From assembly GCA_904420235.1 (NCBI GenBank), contig CAJFUS010000041.1, positions 1 to 5,002 on the forward strand: 5,002 nt of DNA. Direction: 5' to 3'. Of the stretch, positions 1 through 4,376 are shown piece after piece; positions within the stretch are counted from its first letter, which is position 1, and every line of letters starts with the position of its first letter. A program made the translations under genes and the position numbers. The notes under the pieces were generated by a model that searched no databases, was not told the origin of the DNA, and saw nothing but the letters and a program-made list of their open reading frames with translations. The DNA is from Candidatus Neoanaerotignum tabaqchaliae. Lineage in GTDB: Bacteria; Bacillota; Clostridia; Lachnospirales; Anaerotignaceae.

Positions 1-218
1 CCTGAAGATGCCTTTAATGATATTATTTCACTTCCAGAATAATAACCAACTTTAAAATCCAACTCTCCTCTCGGCGCGTCAAAAGGCATAGCTATATAAT
101 CCGGCTGCATAACCTTGCCGCTGTTAAAAGCCCTGTAACCTTCCTCAACAGCCTCTATTGCATCTTCCATGCTTACTATCTTTTCAACGTCTTCTTTCGT
201 TAATAATAATGTTTTCAT
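1..218 (-). CDS. Ornithine cyclodeaminase / mu-crystallin family protein, N-terminal part (runs off the left edge)
   Basis: The first 72 codons of a minus-strand gene are visible; the rest lies beyond the left edge. The ATG is preceded by a perfect AGGAGG at 225-230 with 6-nt spacing. The protein starts MKTLLLTKEDVEKIVSMEDA and continues IEAVEEGYRAFNSGKVMQPD. This is the typical opening of the family: LT.EDV..L..M.DAIEAVE..., a short SGK turn, then QP and the first beta strands. Family members are NAD(P)-dependent enzymes: ornithine cyclodeaminase, alanine dehydrogenase (archaeal type), ketimine or iminosuccinate reductases, and EutC-like proteins. The Rossmann domain is not in view, so the reaction cannot be chosen. 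The arginine often seen just after QPP in ornithine cyclodeaminases is not obvious here (QPDYIAMPF), which slightly favours another substrate. The gene begins 17 nt after the dehydratase stop codon, so the two are almost certainly cotranscribed. Family assignment is fairly secure; function is open. Confidence 0.85.
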   Translation of the reverse strand, partial: MKTLLLTKEDVEKIVSMEDAIEAVEEGYRAFNSGKVMQPDYIAMPFDAPRGELDFKVGYYSGSEIISLKASS

Positions 219-235
219 AAAAAACCTCCTAAAAA

Positions 236-1198
236 TTAATAAACAGACACTTTGTTAAATATGTCGGCCACAACCTTTAAATTGGCGTTTCCACCTGAAA
301 GCAGACAAACATTTTTGTTTCCCTTAAAGGCTTTTCCGCTCATTAAACCGGCTAAAGTTACGGCCGCTGACGGCTCTATAAACATTTTTGTACGATAGAT
401 AATAAGAGCCATAGCCTTTTCTATGTCTTCATCTGAAACAGTAATCATTTCGTCTACATTTTTCATTACGCCCTCAAATGCCAACTCACCGGGAGCATCT
501 CCAGCAAGACCGTCTGCAATAGAAAACTTTCTCTTGATTTTAGTTATTTTTTTTGCTGCAAAAGAGGCCCCAACACAATTCATATTTTCCGGCTCAACAC
601 CTATAACCTTGGTTTTTGGAGAAATGGCTTTAATGGCCGTTGAAACTCCCGTCATAAGCCCGCCTCCGCCAACAGGCACATAAACAGCATCCGCCTCCGG
701 CAAATCCTCCATTATCTCAATACCAGACGTTCCCTGTCCGGCCATTATTTTATAATCCTCAACAGGGTCTATATAAACAAGATTTTTCTCTTTCATGCAC
801 TCTATTGCTTTTGGATAAGCGTCGGCCCCTGTTTTGCCGTAAAGCACAACGTTGGCGCCATATCCCCTGCATGCCGCCACTTTTGACGGCACAGCCGTTT
901 CCGGCATAAAAACCCAAGCTCTAACTCCTAAAACGGAGGCGACATAACTTACTGCCTGAGCATGGTTTCCAGACGAATAGCACACAACGCCTCTTTGCTT
1001 TTCCTCCTCAGTAAGAGAAAGCATTTTGTTAAAAGCTCCTCTTGCTTTAAAAGAACCCGTTTTTTGAAGATTCTCACATTTAAAATATGTATCTGCCCCA
1101 ACCATACCGCTTATGCTGTGTGAGTATATAAGCGGAGTGCGGTGCACATATGACGCTATTTTGTTTTTAGCCAAGTTAATGTCGTTTAAACTAATCAT
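236..1198 (-). CDS. PLP-dependent threonine/serine dehydratase or serine racemase family enzyme
   Basis: A 320-residue fold-type II PLP enzyme. The PLP lysine is K51 in KTGSFKARGA. The substrate-carboxylate loop is SSGNHAQ (75-81), the phosphate-binding glycine loop is GGGGLMTG (177-184), EPSAAV lies at 275-280, and the cofactor-ring motif SGGN at 301-304. There is no C-terminal ACT domain, and the length matches catabolic TdcB-type threonine dehydratases, serine racemases, EutB and beta-hydroxyaspartate dehydratase (all about 310-330 aa). It is therefore not the isoleucine-regulated biosynthetic IlvA. Family chemistry is deamination of a beta-hydroxy amino acid through an enamine/imine to a 2-oxo acid, or racemisation of serine; the substrate cannot be read from sequence. 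The start is fixed by AAGGAGG at 1204-1210, 5 nt before ATG. It lies between marR and an ornithine cyclodeaminase-family gene on the same strand, and two MarR-type operator copies sit upstream. Confidence 0.93.
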   Translation of the reverse strand: MISLNDINLAKNKIASYVHRTPLIYSHSISGMVGADTYFKCENLQKTGSFKARGAFNKMLSLTEEEKQRGVVCYSSGNHAQAVSYVASVLGVRAWVFMPETAVPSKVAACRGYGANVVLYGKTGADAYPKAIECMKEKNLVYIDPVEDYKIMAGQGTSGIEIMEDLPEADAVYVPVGGGGLMTGVSTAIKAISPKTKVIGVEPENMNCVGASFAAKKITKIKRKFSIADGLAGDAPGELAFEGVMKNVDEMITVSDEDIEKAMALIIYRTKMFIEPSAAVTLAGLMSGKAFKGNKNVCLLSGGNANLKVVADIFNKVSVY

Positions 1199-1213
1199 AT
1201 TATCCTCCTTTGT

Positions 1214-1228
1214 GTTTAGTTACTATAC
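1214..1228 (-). promoter_or_regulatory. Putative MarR operator, proximal copy (dehydratase operon)
   Basis: On the plus strand this reads GTTTAG-TTA-CTATAC, a dyad with one mismatched position per half-site. It sits just upstream of the dehydratase ribosome-binding site. The wider 21-bp block 1212-1232 is identical at 19 of 21 positions to 1284-1304. The core also matches the site in the marR promoter in GTGTTTAG-N2-ACTATAC form. Its place around the expected transcription start suggests repression. Operator identity is inferred from repetition and position; the protein-DNA link is untested. Confidence 0.65.
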
Positions 1229-1285
1229 GCTTATTTTATAAACAGCCTTATGTTAATGGCTTTATTGCAAACACTATGAAAATGT

Positions 1286-1300
1286 ATTTAGATACTATAC
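1286..1300 (-). promoter_or_regulatory. Putative MarR operator, distal copy (dehydratase operon)
   Basis: On the plus strand this reads ATTTAG-ATA-CTATAC, differing from the proximal copy at the first base and in the central triplet. It lies in the same orientation, 72 bp away centre to centre. Because it lies upstream of any plausible dehydratase core promoter, it could be an accessory site for looping or activation rather than direct blocking. Confidence 0.6.
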
Positions 1301-1307
1301 GCTTTTC

Positions 1308-1322
1308 GTATACTTACTATTT
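1308..1322 (+). promoter_or_regulatory. Degenerate operator-like copy beside the distal operator
   Basis: The sequence GTATAC-TTA-CTATTT matches the operator consensus (GTATAG-N3-CTAAAC, read in this orientation) in GTATA and CTA only. Its centre is 22 bp from that of the distal operator, about two helical turns, in opposite orientation. Together the two form an inverted repeat, TATACG (1296-1301) against CGTATA (1307-1312), with a 5-nt loop. This could be a weak cooperative site or chance in AT-rich DNA. Confidence 0.3.
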
Positions 1323-1334
1323 GCAATTTAATAT

Positions 1335-1790
1335 TTATTTTATATGAATCTGAAGCATTCTTGTTTCAACGGTATCAAGAAAATTTTTAAGAAAAATTCG
1401 GTTTTCCTCAGTTGAGTTCTCAAGGGTTTCTTTTATAATTTCATTAAGCTCCGCATGGAAAGCCTCGTGAACCTCATACAGCCTTTCGCCCTTTGGGGTA
1501 AGCTTTAAAACAAGCCTTGACATGTTTTTATCATCTCTCTCCTTTACTACTACCCCTTTTTTCTCAAGTCTTCCAAGAACCTGCGAAACAGCTCCTTTTG
1601 TAACTCCAAGCATTTCGGCTATGCCGGTTACATGTATTCCCTCATGTTCCTTTATTAACTTAACAATGTGCATTTCAGTATTAACAAAATTCTCGTCCTC
1701 AATCTCGCACTTTGAGTTTTCGTCAATTTCAGAGAATTTAGCTGCTACCCTGAAAAACTTATCTCCAATGTTATTATCTTTTCCATTCAT
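1335..1790 (-). CDS. MarR-family winged-helix transcriptional regulator
   Basis: A 151-residue protein of normal MarR length. Residues 1-45 and 105-151 are helical and should form the dimer interface. The winged helix-turn-helix spans about 50-102: helix 2 IAEMLGV, recognition helix KGAVSQVLGRLEKKG (65-79), and wing ERDDKNMSRLVLKLTPKGE with the family D...R pattern at D87/R92. MarR proteins bind short pseudopalindromes as dimers and are released or changed by small ligands. A matching dyad overlaps this gene's own promoter and recurs before the downstream dehydratase, so this protein is the likely regulator of both. The ligand may be an amino acid or imine handled by the operon, but nothing shows this directly. 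No Shine-Dalgarno sequence precedes the ATG, which lies only 6 nt beyond the -10 box. The next in-frame ATG is codon 40, too far into the protein, so the start is kept despite the missing ribosome-binding site. Confidence 0.93.
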   Translation of the reverse strand: MNGKDNNIGDKFFRVAAKFSEIDENSKCEIEDENFVNTEMHIVKLIKEHEGIHVTGIAEMLGVTKGAVSQVLGRLEKKGVVVKERDDKNMSRLVLKLTPKGERLYEVHEAFHAELNEIIKETLENSTEENRIFLKNFLDTVETRMLQIHIK

Positions 1791-1796
1791 AAGAAT

Positions 1797-1825
1797 ATAG
1801 TATAGTTTCTAAACACTTTTGTCAA
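1797..1825 (-). promoter_or_regulatory. Sigma-A-type promoter of marR
   Basis: On the minus strand a perfect -35 TTGACA (1820-1825) is followed by a 17-bp spacer and a -10 TACTAT (1797-1802). The expected transcription start, about 7 nt past the -10, falls at 1789-1791, on or next to the A of the ATG at 1790. The spacer and part of the -10 carry the operator copy at 1800-1814. Confidence 0.8.
1800..1814 (-). promoter_or_regulatory. Putative MarR operator inside the marR promoter
   Basis: On the plus strand this reads GTATAG-TTT-CTAAAC, an imperfect dyad with five of six half-site positions symmetric. It lies between -35 and -10 and overlaps the -10, the classical location for a repressor. 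It shares 15 of 17 bases with the proximal dehydratase operator (GTGTTTAG-N2-ACTATAC). Negative autoregulation is the natural inference. Confidence 0.68.
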
Positions 1826-1961
1826 TTACAGTTTCATTTAAAAAATCAACAAACATTGTGTTCTTAATATATTAATTTTTACTAAATATAAAGGCACTTG
1901 GAATTTGTAAACTAATAAATCTTCTTATTGCCGCATAAAATTCCTTTAAGGAAGTGATTTC
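1826..1961. other. Divergent intergenic spacer between marR and the small ORF
   Basis: AT-rich DNA between the divergent marR and recombinase units. I find no convincing -35/-10 pair for the rightward genes; TAAAAT at 1936-1941 is a possible -10 without a matching -35. The one structured element is a palindrome, TTCCTT-T-AAGGAA, at 1941-1953, whose right half supplies the Shine-Dalgarno of the small ORF. Confidence 0.5.
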
Positions 1962-2108
1962 ATGAAAAATAAAATTATATGTAAAAATATATTTAAAAAC
2001 GGTGAAACGCCGCCGTCAAAAGAAGAATATACAAAAGCATGGGTAAAATTCATAAACACAGCCGAAAGCCTTAAACAAAATATTTTTAAAACAAATCCGG
2101 AAGAGTGA
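1962..2108 (+). CDS. Small hypothetical protein upstream of the serine recombinase
   Basis: A 48-residue ORF starting MKNKIICKNIFKNGETPPSK and continuing EEYTKAWVKFINTAESLKQN. The Shine-Dalgarno AAGGA at 1948-1952 lies 9 nt before the ATG. The stop codon is 4 nt before the recombinase start, so the two genes are very probably translated together. The N-terminal third is basic; the middle (EEYTKAWVKFINTAESLKQ) should form an amphipathic helix with Trp and Phe on one face. It has no signal peptide, transmembrane helix or cysteine pair. I do not recognise a named family. Size and tight linkage suggest a partner or regulator of the recombinase, perhaps a directionality factor or a translational leader, but that is inference from position only. 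Clean start, clean stop and coding-like composition make it likely to be real. Confidence 0.7.
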   Translation: MKNKIICKNIFKNGETPPSKEEYTKAWVKFINTAESLKQNIFKTNPEE

Positions 2109-2112
2109 TTCT

Positions 2113-3666
2113 ATGGCGTCCGAAAAGGTTGCTGTTTACTGCCGTTTATCAGAGGAGGACAAAGACAAGTTTTTTAAAACCGACGAAAGTGAGAGCATAC
2201 AAAATCAAAAGGCCATGCTTACGGAATATGCCTTTGAACAGGGCTGGGAAATATACAAAGTATACACAGACGATGATTACACAGGCGCCAACAGAGAACG
2301 TCCCGGCTTTAAATCCCTTATAAACGACGCGGAAAATAAAAAGTTCAGTATAATACTTTGCAAAACACAATCTCGGTTTACAAGAGAAATGGAGCTTGTA
2401 GAAAAATACATACACGGCCTTTTCCCTATTTGGGGCATACGCTTTATAAGCATTGTTGACAACGCCGACACCAACAACAAAGGCAACAAAAAATCAAGGC
2501 AGATTAACGGTCTTATAAATGAGTGGTATCTTGAGGATATGTCTGAAAATATAAAAAGCGTGCTTACAAACAAAAGGAAAAACGGCTGCCATATAGGCTC
2601 ATTCGCCCTTTACGGCTACAAAAAAGACCCGAACCATAAAGGCCGCATAATAATTGACCCTGAGGCCGCCGAAGTTGTGCGGGAGGTATTTTCACTTTTC
2701 GCGGCCGGATATGGAAAAACGGCCATAGCCAGAATACTGAACAGCCGCGGCATTCCAAACCCAACGGAATACAAACGCAGACAGGGCCTTAAATATAAAC
2801 AGCCAAAAGGTCCGGCCGGCTCCCTTTGGAAATATTTCTCAATATCAAATATGCTCTCAAACGAGATATACATAGGCAATATGGTTCAGGGAAAATACGG
2901 AAGCGTTTCATACAAAACAAAGAAAAACAGGCCTCGTCCCAAAAGCCAATGGTATATAGTTAAAGGCACCCACGAGCCGATAATAGACATGGATTTATGG
3001 AACAGAGTTCAAAACATACTTAAAGAACGCTCAAGGCCCTTTAAATCGGGCAGAATTGGAATTTTTGCCGGAAAAGCCAGCTGTATTGGCTGCGGCTGTG
3101 TTATGCGTTCTTTAAAAACCCATGGAAAACATTATCTTATGTGTCCTACACACCATGTGGCCCCTTTTGCCTGCCAAGGCGCTTTTATATCTGTTGAAAG
3201 CCTTGAAACCGCCGTAATTAAAGAGCTTAATAAGCTTTCCGAAAATCTTATAGATAGGGAAGTTCTTAAAAACAGCGTCACTTTTTTCTCCGATTATTCT
3301 AAACGCACAGAAACAGCGCGGTTGGAAATATTAAAACAAAAGAAAAATATTGATATTTACTCAAAAAGTCTTTGCGATATATACATTGACAAATCGTCAG
3401 GTGTTATATCTCCAGAGGATTTCGAGTCCATATCAAAAGAACTGATTGTCAAGCGTAAAACGGCCGAAAGAGTTATAGACGAAAATGAAAAAATTTTATC
3501 ATCTATTAAAGCCAGCAATAAAAATAATTCTGACATTATTGATGAATATCTAAACCCCTCTTTCCTTACCCGCGAAATGGCTGAAGAATTTATAGACTAT
3601 ATAACCGTTGGGAAAAGGATTCAAAATACAAATGAAGTGCCTGTTGAAATATACTGGAATTTTTAG
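2113..3666 (+). CDS. Large serine recombinase (resolvase/invertase N-terminal domain, recombinase domain, zinc ribbon, coiled coil)
   Basis: A 517-residue site-specific recombinase. The N-terminal resolvase domain (about 4-150) carries YCRLSEED with nucleophile S13 and R11, then SIQNQ (28-32), YTDDDYTG (51-58) and SRFTRE with R88 and R91, so the active site looks intact. The recombinase domain (about 160-305) has the usual FALYGYKKDP...IDPEAAEVVREVF pattern. A zinc ribbon follows, with C324, C327, C344 and C354 as likely ligands. Residues about 395-470 are charged, Lys/Glu-rich and probably coiled coil, and the protein ends VEIYWNF, as many clostridial relatives do. Family members cut both strands, form a phosphoserine link and integrate, excise or invert DNA between short att sites; phage integrases and Tn4451/Tn5397-type transposases belong here. 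It follows the small ORF by 4 nt with only a modest GGAAGAG upstream, suggesting coupling. No cargo genes are visible, and codon use resembles the neighbours. Confidence 0.95.
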   Translation: MASEKVAVYCRLSEEDKDKFFKTDESESIQNQKAMLTEYAFEQGWEIYKVYTDDDYTGANRERPGFKSLINDAENKKFSIILCKTQSRFTREMELVEKYIHGLFPIWGIRFISIVDNADTNNKGNKKSRQINGLINEWYLEDMSENIKSVLTNKRKNGCHIGSFALYGYKKDPNHKGRIIIDPEAAEVVREVFSLFAAGYGKTAIARILNSRGIPNPTEYKRRQGLKYKQPKGPAGSLWKYFSISNMLSNEIYIGNMVQGKYGSVSYKTKKNRPRPKSQWYIVKGTHEPIIDMDLWNRVQNILKERSRPFKSGRIGIFAGKASCIGCGCVMRSLKTHGKHYLMCPTHHVAPFACQGAFISVESLETAVIKELNKLSENLIDREVLKNSVTFFSDYSKRTETARLEILKQKKNIDIYSKSLCDIYIDKSSGVISPEDFESISKELIVKRKTAERVIDENEKILSSIKASNKNNSDIIDEYLNPSFLTREMAEEFIDYITVGKRIQNTNEVPVEIYWNF

Positions 3667-3850
3667 CTTTATTTTACTTTTTTAAGCTTTTGGTTTATAC
3701 AGTTAATCCTTTAAGCCGCGTTTTAATGGACAAATTTAGGCGTATCCTCTAAATTTAACAAAGTGTAATTCATTAATTGAAAAGGCATTAACATTACAAA
3801 AATCCGGCTGAATTTTTTATTTTCATCTGCGGAGAAATTCAACATTTTTA
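3667..3850. other. AT-rich intergenic spacer after the recombinase
   Basis: No gene is supported here. There is no convincing intrinsic terminator for the recombinase: AGCTT (3665-3669) and AAGCT (3684-3688) could form only a 5-bp stem. The notable element is the perfect 8-bp inverted repeat at 3732-3756, listed separately. TGAATTT and AAATTCA around 3809-3841 form a looser inverted repeat with a long loop. Confidence 0.5.
3732..3756. repeat. Perfect 8-bp inverted repeat
   Basis: AAATTTAG at 3732-3739 and CTAAATTT at 3749-3756 are exact reverse complements separated by 9 nt (GCGTATCCT). Neither side is followed by a T tract, so it is not a normal intrinsic terminator. It lies about 95 bp upstream of the thi promoter and 66 bp after the recombinase. 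It could be a protein-binding dyad, part of an attachment site, or a weak hairpin. Confidence 0.45.
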
Positions 3851-3879
3851 TTGACAATTCAGGGAAACAATTCTATACT
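3851..3879 (+). promoter_or_regulatory. Sigma-A promoter of the thiS-thiF operon
   Basis: TTGACA (3851-3856), a 17-bp spacer and TATACT (3874-3879) form a near-consensus promoter. Transcription should begin at about 3886-3888, just before the riboswitch. The heptamer ACAATTC occurs twice here (3854-3860 and 3867-3873), 13 bp apart; its meaning is unknown. Confidence 0.88.
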
Positions 3880-3895
3880 GTTATTGTAAAAATGA

Positions 3896-3980
3896 AGCGG
3901 GGGAGCTTATAAATAGGCTGAGAGGAAGTTTAAAACTTCGACCCATAAACCTGATTTGGATAATGCCAACGTAGGAACCC
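3896..3980 (+). ncRNA. TPP riboswitch (THI element)
   Basis: The conserved TPP aptamer sequence is plain. A 5' GGGGGAGC (3899-3906) can pair through its G run with GACCC (3940-3944) as P2. CTGAGAGG (3918-3925) holds the CUGAGA that contacts the pyrimidine. GAAGTTT/AAACTTC (3925-3939) forms the variable P3 extension. The pyrophosphate-sensing arm follows as CCTGATTTGGATAATGCC and ACGTAGGAA (3950-3977). I could not draw a convincing P1, so the outer boundaries are approximate. A terminator hairpin lies about 16 nt downstream, so bound thiamine pyrophosphate most likely ends transcription early, giving feedback control of thiazole synthesis. Confidence 0.96.
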
Positions 3981-3995
3981 ATACTATTGTATTTT

Positions 3996-4028
3996 AAAGG
4001 GAAACCGTTTGGCGGTTTCCCTTTTTTT
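3996..4028 (+). terminator. Intrinsic terminator of the TPP riboswitch
   Basis: GGGAAACCG (3999-4007) pairs perfectly with CGGTTTCCC (4013-4021) around a TTTGG loop, followed by seven Ts (4022-4028). Three flanking A-T pairs extend the stem. It is the expression platform of the riboswitch. A possible competing pairing is CCC (3978-3980) at the aptamer's end with GGG (3999-4001), around a small ATAC/GTAT hairpin, which would break the terminator. That alternative is inferred. Confidence 0.92.
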
Positions 4029-4077
4029 GGAAAAATACCAAACAGGCTTTTGCTTAAAAACTTAATTACTTAAACCA

Positions 4078-4102
4078 TTGTGAGTGAATTAAAAGTTCAC
4101 GA
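4078..4102 (+). promoter_or_regulatory. Candidate antiterminator segment of a second attenuator before thiS
   Basis: Two alternative hairpins can form here. In one, TTGTGAG (4078-4084) pairs with 4096-4102. In the other, GTGAATT (4084-4090) pairs with AGTTCAC (4094-4100) around an AAA loop. Both capture GTTCAC, which is also the 5' arm of the downstream terminator. TTGTGAG is an exact duplicate of 4131-4137, the terminator's 3' arm. Duplicated competing arms are typical of transcription attenuators. The trigger is unknown. Confidence 0.5.
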
Positions 4103-4146
4103 AGGGGTGCACCACCGCGGGTGTATTTCTTTGTGAGCTTTTTTTT
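4091..4146 (+). terminator. Second intrinsic terminator, immediately upstream of thiS
   Basis: GTTCACGAAG (4095-4104) pairs with CTTTGTGAGC (4129-4138) over ten pairs, two of them G-U, and eight Ts follow (4139-4146). The upstream AAAA (4091-4094) can extend the stem into the T tract. The 24-nt apical part contains a second stem, TGCACC (4108-4113) with GGTGTA (4120-4125), and a self-complementary GGTGCACC (4106-4113). It lies 21 nt before the thiS Shine-Dalgarno, so thiS transcripts must pass it as well as the riboswitch terminator. Confidence 0.8.
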
Positions 4147-4175
4147 CGCACAATCATCGGAAAGGAGGCTTGTAT

Positions 4176-4373
4176 ATGGCTACTGTTAACGGAGTTCAGT
4201 TTACGCCCGACGGAATTGTCACAATAGGAAGCTATGTTGAATCGCATGGCTACCGCCGCAATTTAATAGCCGTTGAGCTTAACGGCGAAATACTGCCAAA
4301 AGCTCAGTATGACAGCACAATTATCGCAGACAGCGACAAAATTGAGATAGTAAGCTTTGTTGGAGGTGGCTGA
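4176..4373 (+). CDS. thiS: Sulfur carrier protein ThiS
   Basis: A 65-residue ubiquitin-like sulfur carrier. It begins MATVNGVQFTPDGIVTIGSY, has the family core VELNGEILPKAQYDS (33-47) and the late beta strand DKIEIVSFVGGG, and ends in the required C-terminal Gly-Gly. ThiF adenylates this terminus, sulfur is added as a thiocarboxylate, and ThiG uses it to build the thiazole ring of thiamine in the cytoplasm. The start chosen is the ATG at 4176, 7 nt after AAAGGAGG (4161-4168). A TTG two codons earlier (4170) would sit on the Shine-Dalgarno and is unlikely. The length is normal. The gene is separated from thiF by only 3 nt and lies under the TPP riboswitch and the second attenuator-like element. 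Confidence 0.96.
   Translation: MATVNGVQFTPDGIVTIGSYVESHGYRRNLIAVELNGEILPKAQYDSTIIADSDKIEIVSFVGGG
4362..4366 (+). promoter_or_regulatory. thiF Shine-Dalgarno inside the ThiS diglycine codons
   Basis: GGAGG at 4362-4366 lies within the GGA-GGT-GGC codons for the essential ThiS C-terminal glycines, 10 nt before the thiF ATG. The thiS stop is a tandem TGA-TAA. The codon choice therefore serves both the ThiS tail and ribosome loading on thiF, supporting translational coupling of the two partners. Confidence 0.7.
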
Positions 4374-4376
4374 TAA

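Larger units (their letters stand above)
1199..1334 (-). promoter_or_regulatory. marR-dehydratase intergenic control region
   Basis: This 136-bp gap holds the dehydratase ribosome-binding site (AAGGAGG, 1204-1210), two strong operator copies and one weak copy (listed separately). A TATAAA at 1235-1240 on the minus strand is the best -10 candidate, but no acceptable -35 lies 16-18 bp upstream of it, so the promoter call is weak. If that -10 is used, the start would fall near 1228, inside the proximal operator. No hairpin followed by a T tract is seen after the marR stop codon, so read-through from marR into the dehydratase operon is possible. Confidence 0.4.

Noticed and set aside
423..683. 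Plus-strand open frame inside the dehydratase gene
   Set aside because: Antisense to a fully motif-supported PLP enzyme, low-complexity composition, no family resemblance.
1294..1314. Inverted repeat TATACG/CGTATA as a marR terminator
   Set aside because: On the marR transcript it is not followed by a T tract and is better explained by adjacent operator-like sequences.
1522..1800. Plus-strand open frame opposite marR
   Set aside because: Ser/Pro/Phe-rich translation typical of antisense reading; the MarR protein on the other strand explains the region.
2105..2323. Overlapping plus-strand frame at the recombinase start
   Set aside because: It overlaps the conserved catalytic N-terminus of the recombinase in another frame and has no separate ribosome-binding site.
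3665..3691. Terminator for the recombinase from AGCTT/AAGCT
   Set aside because: Only a 5-bp AT-rich stem with a long loop and a short T run; too weak to call.
3739..3756. Resemblance of GCGTAT-CCT-CTAAAT to the MarR operator
   Set aside because: The two half-motifs match but the spacing is 2 bp shorter and the inner bases (AG) are changed, which would put the half-sites out of phase for the same dimer.
1826..3850. Defined mobile element with terminal repeats around the recombinase
   Set aside because: I compared the two flanks by eye and found no direct or inverted repeat long enough to mark ends; short AT-rich matches such as CATTAATT are uninformative.
4101..4125. Possible T-box antiterminator, because of AAGGGG and ACCGCG
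   Set aside because: The UGGN tRNA-binding bulge is missing and only about 70 nt separate it from the previous terminator, too little for a specifier stem. The ACCGCG falls in the loop of an inner hairpin.
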